Positions 10,387-21,348 of a stretch of 32,233 bases of DNA are shown here, piece after piece. The position numbers and the translations under genes were made by a program. Under the pieces are notes generated by a model. That model saw only the letters and a program-made list of their open reading frames with translations, was not told the DNA's origin and ran no database searches. This DNA comes from Parachlorella kessleri (lineage: Eukaryota; Chlorophyta; Trebouxiophyceae; Chlorellales; Chlorellaceae), in NCBI GenBank assembly GCA_001598975.1, contig BBXU01003238.1:1-32233 (forward strand), written 5' to 3'. Every line of letters starts with the position of its first letter. The first letter of the stretch is position 1.

Positions 10387-12239
10387 TCACTGCAGCATGG
10401 GCACGACCACGGAGATGAAGAGCAGCGTGAGCACGACGGTTGCGGTCACTGGCTTCTTGGCCTCAGTCTCCTCCTTAGTGCGGTATGTGCGTTGCCGCAC
10501 CTGCTGAGCCCTGCAAGTCAGAAGCAGGGCGCAGAGCGGGACACAGTGAGGCTCAGGGGAGGTGGCAGGTAGGGAACAAGAGGGGGAGGGTGTCACAGCC
10601 GGCCTCTGGCAGTCATGTGCTGTGCATGGTCAGACCATAGTAAGGGCGGGGGCCAATATATACACAGCAATCCCTGGGGTTGCCACAGTACCAGGATGCA
10701 ACCCATACCATACTGGTTGCTGCAGACGGGCTTCCCAGTTACGCACTCCCACAGCAGTACACTGTAGCCGCCCATTGTGCTGAAGACCACCAAGCGCTCC
10801 CTCCCCTGGCAGCCCATGCCTGCCTTCGCACCTGTAGGGCGCGCCTGGGTCCTCCTTGCCGTTCAGTACTGCCACCACCCTGTTTACCGAAGAGCTCACT
10901 GCCTCGTTGTACTTCTCTTCCTCAGTCAAGATGGGGATGTTGGAGCTGATGATGCTGTCAATGAGGTCGTCGCCAACAGCCTGGATGGAGGCGAGGTTTG
11001 CGGGATTAGCGCTGTGTGCCAAGGTGGAGGGTGAAGCCAGCGCGCAAATGGAGCACTCGCAGCTTCAGAGCCCTTTTTCGACGCTCACTAGCCATCAGTC
11101 GGGTCCTCCGACAGGCACGATCAGCATTAAAGCCCAAACTGCCACTCTGCACTGGCTGGCAGCTTGGCATGGAGGCCTGCTTCAGCAGGCTCCACACCAA
11201 CGTACCTTCATGAAGCCGTCGCCGCCAGTCAGTGCTCCATCCTTGCCCGAGGTGACCACGATCAGCACCCCCTTCTTGTCGCGCTGATCCTGTGGGTACC
11301 ACCTGTTGATGAGCTTGTCGCCAAAGACGAAGGCGTCATTCTCAAACTCCAGCTTGCGCACGGTGGCCACCTCCACACGATAGCCAGTCTCGCTCTGCTC
11401 GGGTAAGAGGGGAGCAGGGTAAAGTTGGCTCATCCCTTTCTGTGGTGACGGAGGTGGTGACAGACATCCTTGCCCAAGCACACACTACCTGGTATTGGGC
11501 CCTGCCCACCAGCCTGCTGCAACTGCGTACACAAGGTCAATCACGCATCACCTACCCAATTTGTTAGGGAAGTGGTGACGCGAATTAACATTCAAGCATC
11601 ATGCCCGGCGCACGTTGCCATCCTAGCTCTCCAGGTCTCTGTTGCTCACCCCCTTACCAGCGCACTTGCATGTGTCACTCGCCAGCCCAGTACCCCAACC
11701 CCAGCCATGAGCCCTGCATACCTCCAGCTTGGCAAGCGCATCTCCTACGCTCTTCTTGGTGGTCTTGTTGATCACGTTGGCATCATCCAGGACGTAGCTG
11801 GAGGGGTTGGGCCCCTCCGCAAACAGGTCAAACTCGCTGGCGAGAGCAGCACCGCTCAATGGGCTGAGTGTGAGCAGCGCTGCGGCACCGACCTGTAAGG
11901 AGACATGCAGGTTAGTGTCAGACAATGCAGCAGTGGGAAAAATCATTACGTTCCAGGGTCTGAAGGCCGACCAGGCTTTCTATGCGCCCTATTAAGGTGG
12001 TTGATCAACCTAGTATCGAGTTGTCACACAAGGAAGCACACCTTTACCACAGGTCCAAACATCATGCGGACCCAACTAGCACAGGGGCTGGAGCCTGGTT
12101 CGCTCACCGCGGTCGCCTTGCTAGCCCAGCTCTGCTCCTGGCGTTGTGCCCGGCATACCAGCTGCCGACGGTTGTTACAATTAGCCTGACAAGAAGCAGC
12201 CTGCCTGAGGAAAGGCTTCTGACACAGAGCAGCCGGCAT
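10387..12239 (-). CDS. TLP18.3-like TPM-domain thylakoid lumen protein
   Basis: Exons on minus: 12239-12108, 11892-11722, 11394-11206, 10980-10832, 10510-10387; all phases agree, 254 aa. In Arabidopsis this family (TPM domain, acid phosphatase activity reported) helps photosystem II repair. Exon 1 encodes a 44-residue Ser/Arg/Gln-rich chloroplast transit peptide without acidic residues before position 34. Exon 2 opens with a hydrophobic lumen-transfer segment ending in ALA|SEF at residue 62. The mature TPM domain has YVLDDANVI, VATVRKLEFENDAF, INRWYP, KKGVLIVVTS, ALTGG, IPILTEEEKYNEAV and DPGAPYR, in family order. A C-terminal membrane segment (VTATVVLTLLFISVVVPML) follows TKEETEAKK, as in the plant proteins. 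The annotated TGA sits inside a perfect splice donor (CA|GTGAGT), so the last few residues may differ. Confidence 0.9.
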
Positions 12240-12885
12240 TGTGTGGCCTGCAGGAAGCGGTCACCCCAGAGTGTATAGTCGTGACGTATTGTCGCAGATG
12301 TTAGGTCGTATAGCAGCTGAATCCAATCAGGAAGCTTAGGCGGGGTCCAGACAAGAATAGCACCCGGCCATGTACCTGTTGATCGCTGGAGCCGAGGCCA
12401 AGGTGCGGCTGCTGCGTTCGTATAAGGATCTCCTTGATTGCGGTATTGAGCGCCTGGTCTGTACATGTCTTACGCGACCAACATCTGTGGTGGTGGCAGG
12501 GCAGGCTCAGCATGATAATGCTGTGATTCCTGGCCCGCCGCCCCAGCCGCCTCCCGGACGCCGAGACGGCCGTGCAACCCAGGGCCGTCAGGTTTTGAAC
12601 TGGCATTTCACTGTCGTTTTTACTACTGATAGATCTTTCCGAACATCCACCAGACTGTCAAGTAAGTGCTAGGGCAGTATGGCTTTGGACAAGGTGGCAG
12701 GCAGTGCGAACTGAGATGTGTAGGGGTGAACTGGACTGTTATGGCGAACGGAAGGCCCAAGCTCACTCTTTGTTACAAGGAAGGGAAGAACTAGAAATTT
12801 GCTGCCTCCTACCTACCACGAAGCAATCATATTACCTGCTGAACTCTAAAAGGTGCACCACTTGCAAGCGTCTGGGGGCGCCTAG
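12240..12885. other. Intergenic region: TLP18.3 promoter and tRNase Z 3' UTR
   Basis: Both flanking genes read on the minus strand. The only supported signal is a minus-strand TGTAA at 12773-12777. A plus-strand open frame at 12370-12672 has no similarity I recognise. Confidence 0.55.
12773..12777 (-). terminator. TGTAA poly(A) signal for tRNase Z
   Basis: TTACA on the plus strand reads TGTAA on minus, about 110 bases beyond the tRNase Z stop codon. Confidence 0.65.
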
Positions 12886-15800
12886 CTACTGCTGCTCTGC
12901 AGCCTCCTCTCCATCTGCTGTAACCTCCTCGGCAAACATAGCAGTCAGGGCGGGTAGCAAGCGCGGCACACGGGGAAGGTCTGCCAGGTTGAGGGACATG
13001 AGATCGTAGGCGATGCCAACATTGCCCTGCATAGCATAGCAGGGGGCCGCAGCACACCACTCGAGCAAGGCAGGGGAGTGCTCTGAACGTTGCCGCCCAC
13101 AAAGTGTAAAGGCAGCAGCCTGGATGTTGGTGGATACCCAAAACTCAATCTCTGTGCAAAATGCCAGGTACTAGGTGATGAGATATCAGTAGGGGCGTGC
13201 CCATCTATTGCACCAGCTTCCATGCGACGCATGTTCCGGCTTGCCCGCAGCCAATGTGTAATGCACGACCGCCCCCACTACCGCTCATTATACTCCCAAG
13301 GCCTCACTGCCTACCTGCATGGCCTCGTGGTTGATGACAGGGACCTTGGGGTACCGCTGGCTGAAGTGCGTGAGCATGAGCAGGTAGGCCCCCGCCGCTG
13401 CGCCCGCCTCCACCGCCTCCCCAATCGTGCTGTGGTTCTTGGCAACCGCCTCCTCCACCAGGCTGTCGTCAAAGGTGGCCTGCAGGTGGAGCAACACAGT
13501 TGGTGTGCCTGGATGCGCGCCAGCTACCGCCGCAGGTGGTACGGTGAGTTTGGCTGCCGCCACCCCCGCCAGGACGTCATTGCCTGCCTCTTGTTGCGCT
13601 GCCGATTCTACTGATCTACTATGTTAGAGTACATCATTTTCAAGTGGGTACCCCACTGACACAAATGGCCCACTCCACAAGGGGTGGGTAGGTCCCCCCC
13701 CCCCACACACACCACACCTCCCGAGAGACTTACTTCATGAATGAATATTGTGGCGCCCTTGGCTGCCTCCACCAGCGCCTCGCACGGCCGCGTGTCCGCG
13801 CTAAACACCACCTTCCACCGGCGATCCGCCTCGGCATCTGATGGACCCTCCAGGCACAGCCCGTACGCGTGGCGGCAGTGCCTCACCCGCACACTCTCAA
13901 AACGGGAGAGGGCCAGCCGCTGCCGCACCGCCTCCACGGCGGCCCGCCCCTCATCAGAGACCTGGGGATGGCAAGAGGGCGGGCTCACGCTTGCCTCCTT
14001 CCTGCCTTGGCAGGCAGGCGCCTCCCTCACCAAAGCTGAGAAGTAAAAGATACCGCCCAGCCACCTTGACAGTCTGTTGCACTGTGGCGGGGAATGCACA
14101 CAAGGCAAGGAAGGCGGGGACGCAAACAAGGTTGCAGGCGCGATGTTGCCAGGTAGGCAGGTGGGTAGGCAGGCAGGCTCACCTGACCGTCTGCGTCAGG
14201 TGAAGGCTCTGCTGAGTTGGCTGCCTCAAGGAACAGGAAGCGCATCGGCTCCAGCTGGGCATACACCTGCTGGCAGGGGCAGGCAAGGCACCCTGAAGCT
14301 CACTTGTAAGACAGGCGGCGCCAGTGGCGTCACTGCCCACGCGGCATTGGACTTGTTAGGAGAAAGACCCCCTCTCTGACACCTGCTTAAAATTCCCAAG
14401 CCGTCGCAACCCATTCCCCGCACCCACTCATCCCACAACCAGATAAGCCCGTCTCCACCTCCTACCTCAGTAGAGAGCCTTCACATGCTTCTACCCCTCT
14501 TAGCTGCTGCTGCCTACACTAAGTGCAGCCTCCACTCGCCCGCTGCCACGCAGCTGCAAGCCCCTTCCACCCCCCGGATCCCCTGCCCCCACCCCTCCTC
14601 CCAGCCTGCCCATGCCCACCCCACCTGCAAGCACCGCCGCAGCGGCCGCGGACCCAGCACCAGCAGCGGCGTGCAGTCCTGCCCCAGCAGCCGCGTGCGC
14701 GCCGCCAGCAGCGTGGGCAGCCCCACGTGGTGGTCCGCATGGATGTGGGAGATCCAGAGACAGCCCAAGCGCTTGATGTACTCGTCGGCCTGGGCGGGGC
14801 CAAAGCGCCGGCGCAGCTGGCTGTAGGTGCCCTCGCCTGCACACACAGCGGGGGCCGGGGGAGGGTTGGGTTAGGCAGGGAGAGGAAGACGGCACGGGGT
14901 AGGTGTACAGATGGAGAAGCAGGCAGTCGATCCCAGCCAGTGCAAATCATAGAGGGGTGCCATCCTCTGAAAGCTGCTGCTGCGCCCTTGTTCCACTGGA
15001 CGTCGTCAAGTTCCTCACCCCACAGCCAGCCAGCCAGGGAACCCCAGGCTCAAGAGGCACAACCCACACGGGTAGGGTGTGCCACCCAATCATCTAGCCT
15101 TCAATACCATCGCCGCCCGCTGGGCACGCTTGCACCCACCCGCGTCCATGAGCAAGCAGCCGCGCTCAAACAGGTTGACAAAGATGGAGGTGACGTTGCG
15201 GTACTTGGAGGGTATGGCGCCCCCCGTCCCCAGGAAGGTCACCTCCACCTGCTCCCGCTGGCCGCTGGCGACACAGGGAGGCACTGCCGGCGCAGCAGCT
15301 GCCGGCGCCGGCGCCGGCGCTGCTTCAAGCGACTTGAGCACTTCCGGCTTCTTTTCCCGGAACTGCTGCTGCACCGCAACGGCGTCAAATGCCGGCGAGA
15401 CCTCCTCTGCATGGAGCAGACCACGTGGGCAAAGCTCAGGGAGCTAGGAGCGGTAGTCAGCGATGTGGCGCCCAAGAGCGGTGAGTCCAAGATGATGGTG
15501 CACATGAGTTGCCCAGTGGGGCACAGTGCTAGAGATTGCTGCCGGAAGCGAATGCAGTTAATCTCCTGGCCCTGTCTTCTCACACCTTCAGGCAGGAACG
15601 GACAGCATGGCATGTAGCTCAGGTGCAGGTGGCAGACCTAGGCAGGCAGGCCGGGCCGACAGGCAAGCAGGCACCTACTCGAGTCCAGCCCCTTTTGCTT
15701 CAGCGGGCGCAGGTGGTAGCGCAGCATGTTGGCTCCCACCACGCTTCTCTCCCCCAGCCCAGCGCCAGCTTCGCCTGCACCCGCAAGCAGGCACCCACCC

Positions 15801-18800
15801 TCTCATGGCGAGCCCAGCCTCTCCTCCACAGCAAGCTGCACAGCAAGCCATCGTTGGAGGGAGGCTCCGTGGGAGCCTACCCGAGCATGCACGCAGCGGG
15901 CTGCGCTCGGCCGCCAGGCACCCCGTGCCGCTCCGCGAAAAAGGGTCTATAAGTGCTAGCCAGCACCAGCAATGACCGTTCACATCTAGCGGGCATGCAC
16001 ACATTTGTAAGGCAGGGTCACCACCCCCAACCCCCCACAGGTGACAAGGGCCCCCCCCCACACACCCACACGCACACGCACTCCCTCCCAGCCCGGCCTC
16101 ACCTCCCACCGCGTCGCCCAGGTGCATGAGGGGGAAGAGTGCCGCATCCAGCGTGTTCAGCCGCGCCTGGAGGGTGGCAAAGCCCTTCACGGTCGGCACG
16201 CCCGTGCCCTGGCTCTCCCCCACCAGCATGTGGGTGGTGCCGCCGCCAAAGGAGGCCAGCCAGGCGCGGTAGGCGGGCAGCCGCGTCACGCCCCGCTCGC
16301 CAAGGTGCACCACGCACGCCACTGCAGGGGTGCAGCAGGGAGTGGGGTACCAGCGGGGGGTGTGTAAGTGAGGCGATCATTAGCCTGGACACGGAAACAG
16401 GTGCGCGGTAAGGCAGGAGGAAGCCACCAGCTGGGGTGGCCACACAAGCAGCTGTCAGCAATACTATCTAGGGCCAGCATATCATCGAGTGCACGGGGGC
16501 TAGCAGGTGCACTGTCATACACATGCCGCCTCTGCTCAGAGAGCCCAGCAACATGCCATGTGGCTTGCACGCCCAGCCAAGAGCTGAACCCCGTGTAGTG
16601 GCGGTCGGCAGGCCCAGCCACCCACCCACCTTTGTCCCTGTTCTCAGGGTGTGCCCAGCGCGCCAGGGCGGGGGCGGACACCAGCCCCTCCACAAACTCC
16701 TGGCTGGGGCAGTCCACCACCAGGATCACGGGGCCTGCGGGGCAACCTCAGGCACAACAGCCATGCAGGAGTGATGCACCTGCTGAGTGCCGTCACGATC
16801 GCACAGTGCCTCACCCTCACCACAGCTGTTAGCAAGAATGTCAGGCACAGCAAGCCGCCTCGTGGTTGTCACACAAAAGTCGGTGCCGGCTACTGAGTAA
16901 GGGCAGCTCCGCCGTCCACCTCCGCAGGCAGGCCGAATACAAGTCATGCTCTGCAGCACTCGTACCCCCAGGCGCCCAGCCCCGTCACCCACACAGCCTC
17001 CTCCCCCTACAGCGATCCAGGGCAGCATGGCGCCCGCCCCTGCCCACCCACCTGGGGTGGAAGGCTCCATGACCTCCTCGGGTGTCACCACCTTGCCGCC
17101 GGCTGTGGTGACCGTCTCGCCGCGCGCAAGCTTGCCATACAACGGCCCGCTGGGCACCCCCAGCTGAGCAGCCTGCAACGGCACCTCTGTTGGGCGCTGT
17201 CAGGAAGCTTCGGGCGGCCTCCATAGCAATTACAGCCACCAACTTGGTGTTTTGAAAGGCCAGGCCATACCACCCCCACCGGGCGTGTGGGAAGGTTGGC
17301 TGCTGACGCCCCCCCCCAGCCTCGTAGTGCACTCACACACGACCAAGCCCACACAAAACCACGCTGCGGTCATGGTCAACCCGGCTACTGCTTGCTGTCG
17401 TCCCCAGGCTCACACATACGAAGGCCACCGCCCGGCCAGCGGCATCCCCCTTTCCCCCCTTTCTTACCTTCTTGGGTAGGAACTTGCCCGGGATGGGTGG
17501 CAGCTCGCACACATAGCAGGCGGCGGGGCTCTCCACAGAGACCGAGGGCATCAGGGCACCGCTGCCACTGCCATTCCCGGCTGGCGCCGCCGCAGCGCTG
17601 GCATCCACATCTAAGCGGGGCCGCTTGGCCTCCGGCTCCACCACGGCAGCAGCCTCAGCAGCCTCTGGAGCTGCCTCCGCCACTGGCGTTGCCGCACTGC
17701 CGGCGCCCGCTGCTCTCGGCGCTGCCCGGATCACGACAGGGGTGATCGTGACTACCTCATTCTGAACCACGGGCGACGGGCTGGCGGCCGCGTTGCCTGC
17801 TGCACCGTTGCCGTCGGCATCAGCACCCCCGGCGGGTACAGCCGCGGGGGCGCTGTCGTCAAACTCGCGGACTTGAAGGCCAATGTCCTTGACATTCACA
17901 AAAGTTCGAAAAGCGTTGACCAGCGTGGTGAGGCCCTTGGGGCCGTGCAGGGTCATGGAGTCGTGGCCAGCCAGCAGGCCGCCACAGCTCGTGTCAGCCA
18001 TGGTGATGAGCATCCCTGCGCCCAGCACCAGCTCCGCATACCGATGGGACCAATTGCGACCAAGGGCCAGGTGAGGGTTGCCTCTGACAGGCACGGCACA
18101 GCAGGGTCACAGCTCTCTCAGCCTCCCATACCTCAGGGAGAAAGGAGGAGAAGCTTCTCAATGGCAGCTGCATACTTAACGCTTGCCTTTCCGCTGACTG
18201 GGCTACCGGCGACCAGCACTGCTCCTCCTCCTGGAGGCCCGCACCTGGCAAGCCGCCCGAGGCCTCGGTTGTGACCCTGGTCATCAGGACGGTGCCCACT
18301 TTGGCCAGCTTGACCTTGTGGTCCACACAGAAGCGTTGGAAGCCCTCACCCACATTGAACAGGTACCGCTGGCGGTCGAAGAAGAGCAGCACCGAGGGGA
18401 CGGTCACCCCTGTGTCAGTGCCCACGCCCAGCACCTAGCAAGTCAGAGGACGAGTTTTGTGTTAGCTTGAGCACGGGTTTTGGTGTCTTGCTCACCACAT
18501 ATCTCCCTGTCATCGCTGACTCCTGCCTCCTTGCAAACATACTTGGCGGCGTGTGGCAAAGGACGCACCACGCCGTCAGGGGTGACATGTGGCACATGCG
18601 CTGCCAGCCACACAGGTTTGTCAACCAGACCAACCTGGACGAAGCAAGAGGTATTTTGGGAATTGGTGTCGCCCTTCATGGTGCCAGAAGGGGCGACTGG
18701 GCGCCGTCTAGGTGGAGCAGCACGACTGTTAGGGGCCCAGCTATTGGGCACCAGCCGGCGTAGGCCTGGCCTGAAGAAAGGCCTGAACCTCAGCCAAGCG

Positions 18801-18934
18801 CTCTGCAGGCCAATTTTGCTTCGTTGAGCAGGGATTGGACGTGGTCGATGCCAACCCCTTGGAGGAGGGATGTAGTCCGAGCAAAGTGTTCCCGTACGTC
18901 TCAGGCACAGCTCCGAGCACAACATTGCATGCAT
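12886..18934 (-). CDS. Long-form tRNase Z (ELAC2/TRZ type), 13 exons
   Basis: Exons on minus: 18934-18635, 18434-18245, 18015-17468, 17184-17052, 16734-16630, 16321-16103, 15774-15679, 15406-15140, 14836-14625, 14266-14183, 13961-13734, 13479-13315, 13026-12886; 895 aa, all phases compatible. The enzyme cuts tRNA precursors at the 3' end so that CCA can be added. The N-terminal half carries the inactive metallo-beta-lactamase copy (VLGVGTDTG...LFNVGEGFQRF, LTTLVNAFRTF). The C-terminal half is catalytic: LGTGGAIPSKYRNV (590-603), the zinc motif HIHADHH (650-656), SADTRPC (772-778; many relatives have SGD), His793 and LTHFSQRY (830-837). An Ala/Pro-rich linker (about 216-290) ends in KRPR (294-297), an NLS-like patch. 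Residues 1-85 are Arg-rich with hardly any acidic residues, like an organelle presequence, and Met86 offers a shorter start. Exon 7's donor (A|GTAGGT) was picked by phase over a nearby AG|GTGCCT. Confidence 0.92.
13694..13704. repeat. 11-base homopolymer C run (G run in tRNase Z sense)
   Basis: Eleven C residues on plus read as G11 in the tRNase Z pre-mRNA, about 30 bases inside the intron downstream of the exon 11 donor. A CA-rich stretch follows. Confidence 0.9.
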
Positions 18935-19068
18935 GCATAGGTGATCGCTCCACTATGTTACTTTGCGCCCTGGCAGGACAGAGGCAGTGCACTGTGAAGG
19001 CGCAGAAGCAAAGCCATTTCGTAGGTGATTCTTAGTTTGGCTCTATCTCTTGTAAAACTGTGGCAAAG
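18935..19068. promoter_or_regulatory. 134-bp putative bidirectional promoter (tRNase Z / DUF3082-like)
   Basis: The start codons of tRNase Z (minus, 18934) and the DUF3082-like gene (plus, 19069) lie head to head 134 bases apart. Both 5' UTRs and core promoters must fit here or run into the neighbouring gene. No clear TATA box is visible. A GCATGCATGCAT palindrome overlaps the tRNase Z start. Confidence 0.5.
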
Positions 19069-20827
19069 ATGTCGAGAGTGACGTCTAGTGAGCGGAGTAG
19101 CCTACGCTTTGGCACCGGCCGAGCACCCCGACTCTTAGCTGCCGTGCCATGGAGCCTGATACGGCCCTATCCATGGCAGGCATTACCACCAGCTAGGAAA
19201 CCTACTTGTTTTGCAGCTTGCAGACGTAATACTTGCGCAGCGAGCAGCTGCCAGCAGCCCACCGCCAGCACTGGCAACTCTCACCCGAGAGCAGCAGGAG
19301 GGGCACCCACAGAGCAGCAAAGCAGCATAGTAGACCAACATGGCAGCTCCTTAAATGAGATATTAGGCTACCTGGGTGTACTACTGGCGGCCTGCCCTGC
19401 AGCGAGCGCAGCAGAGGTCGTGGCATACAACCCTGAGGGCGGTTCGGAGGCCTTCAAGACGCTGGCTGGTGTGGCCTACATTGCCTTGGTCATCTTCTAC
19501 TTCTTCCGCCTCTTCCGCAAGCGAGCCCAGACAGCCACGAGCCAGGTGAGCCAGCCAGCCAGGCTTGTTGCCAACTGGTGCTGGCTCTCAGCAGCCGGCA
19601 TCCCAGCTACCTCGCTCACGTGGTGGGCCCTGTACCTTTCCAAGCTGCTGCCTTCCTTGGTTGACGGTGAGGCTTTGCTCCGGGTGCAGGCGCTGGCTTC
19701 GACCATGGCCAGCAAGGACGCGACGGAGGGCGACAGTGACGGCGAGGAGGAGCAGGAGGTGCCGCAGCCGCCACCCAAAGCCACGCCACTGGCAGCTTTC
19801 ATGTGAGCATGGCCCTACTGCTGTGAGGTCGGGCGGCGTTAAGAGATTGCGGGGGGCCTTGGGTACAGCTAAGTGGTAGACCTCACATCCATGTTGGTTG
19901 TTTTACGAAAGCGTGGCTGTGTTTTGTCTTGTAACCCTGTGTTAGTGCTGGCATGTACCGGGACAGGAAGTGTGGAGCTGCGAGCTCTTAGTGTGGCTGG
20001 CAATTGTGCTCTGGGAGCTTGGCTGTGTGTCTGAGCCAATCACCGTCCTTGGTTGGTTGGCCACAGGAGTGTCTGTCTACGAAGGCTGCCCTCTTTACCT
20101 CATGCTGCCCATCTCCTGCAGACTTCAAAGGCTGACAATCTCGCTCCTTGCACCCATCACTGCAGCGGCGCCGCCCAGGCGGGCGTGATTTGCTACCTCC
20201 TCTTCCAGCTGACCCAGCTTGTGGATGGCTACTTTGCCCACAAGGCGCTGCCGGAGCAGTACACAGCACACCAAGTGGCGGTGCTGGTGCAGACGGTTGT
20301 GCGGGGGCTGGCTTACCTCATCACCTTCATCTTTGGGGCCAATGCCCTGGGGCTCACAGGTAAGTGAGTGATTGAGAAGGCAGGGGCCTGTGTTGCAGAG
20401 CGCCTTGCAGGGCGTTGGTGAGTATGTGGGCTCCTGGTCGAGCTCCAGCGCTGTTTCTCTTACAAGCTCCTGTGGGCCCCAGGGCGGCCTGCGTCTGTTG
20501 CAGCTGTTATCGTTGATGGTGGCAGGTAGTGCGAACAGAGAGTGAGGGCAGAACTGTACTGACATTGCTGATGTTGGTTGAAGCCCAGGAGTCCATCCTG
20601 AATCCGAGCGCTTGTGTGGGTGTGCAGGCTTGACGATTCAGCTGCTGCTCTTCCCAGAGCTAGATAACGACGGTGCCCCCAGACGACAGCAGGAGCCGGC
20701 TGACAAGCTGCCAGATGTGTCCGTCACAGACGATATCTTCGCCATCCGACGGGCCTTCCAGGAAGCAGAGAAGCAGGGTGCCAAGTCGGTGGACTTAGAA
20801 GGGGCTGGCGGACGCCGGGAGCCTTGA
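19069..20827 (+). CDS. Predicted plastid membrane protein, DUF3082-like
   Basis: Exons 19069-19545, 19690-19802, 20166-20359, 20628-20827; phases agree, 327 aa. The first ~85 residues are Ser/Ala/Arg-rich and look like a chloroplast transit peptide. A hydrophobic stretch ending ACPAASAAEV follows, then AYNPEGGSEAFKTLAG, a membrane segment (VAYIALVIFYFFRLF) and a basic FRKRAQ stop. An acidic, Glu-rich linker leads to a second membrane region: AAFIGAAQAGVICYLLFQL, then VQTVVRGLAYLITFIFGANA and LGLTGLTIQLLLFP. The pattern GAxxAG...VxTxVRGLAxLxTFIFGxxALGL resembles, from memory, the cyanobacterial/plant DUF3082 family of unknown function. The tail (DDIFAIRRAFQEAEKQG) is hydrophilic. The apparent ATG-TGA end at 19801-19806 is really a splice donor (AT|GTGAGC). 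Intron 1 could be retained in frame. Function unknown; thylakoid or envelope location is inferred. Confidence 0.7.
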
Positions 20828-21348
20828 TTGACACACCCTGGCAGGCAGGCAGGCGCCCTCTGTATGGCTGGCAGGTGGTACTTGGTAGGGGCGCTGGTGC
20901 TGACGGGAGGAAAAAAACATTTTTTTGATGATGTTATGCTCGGCAGTCGGTGTGTATTTCATGTGCTAGCGTGTTTTTCTCCTCGGCTGCCGTTTCTGTG
21001 CTGAGCGTTTTACAAGCAATGTGCAAACTTGTGACATGTTGGTCTCTTACCCTTGCTGCTAACTGAGATGGGACAGAGGTGGCTCCAGTTTTGCTGTCAC
21101 TTTGGGCAATTGCTGCCTCGCTCCTCGGCATGCTCCATTTCGTGTAGGGCGCTACAGACAATGTTATCTATAAAAACTTTGTGAGAAAACCACTGGTTGC
21201 TAGGAAGACAGCAAACACCCACCTTCTTCTGTCAACAACCTTGGCAGGTACCAATTAGCACCCAGCTACCACTTTTGCCCACGCCTTCGTGAGTGGCTAT
21301 TTCTCGATCCGGACCCATGGCCGCTTCACAACTCAGTAAGGCTTTTCC
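20828..21348. other. Convergent intergenic region
   Basis: This is the 3' flank of the DUF3082-like gene (+) and of RH50 (-). It includes an A7-C-A-T7 near-palindrome at about 20911-20926 and is AT-rich. No plus-strand TGTAA was found after 20827. Confidence 0.55.
21010..21014 (-). terminator. TGTAA poly(A) signal for RH50
   Basis: TTACA on plus is TGTAA on minus, about 335 bases beyond the RH50 stop, giving a longish 3' UTR. Confidence 0.45.

Noticed and set aside
12370..12672. 100-codon plus-strand frame between TLP18.3 and tRNase Z
   Set aside because: No recognisable motif, no promoter-like element and no neighbouring exon in phase; it lies within 3' UTR/promoter DNA of minus-strand genes.
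14523..15617. 364-codon plus-strand open frame
   Set aside because: It is antisense to tRNase Z exons 8-9 and their introns, which match the conserved catalytic motifs. It shows no family motif and results from GC-rich codon bias.
19801..19806. ATG TGA reading as the end of the DUF3082-like protein
   Set aside because: AT|GTGAGC is a strong donor. Splicing to 20166 gives AT|C and restores the second membrane region in phase.
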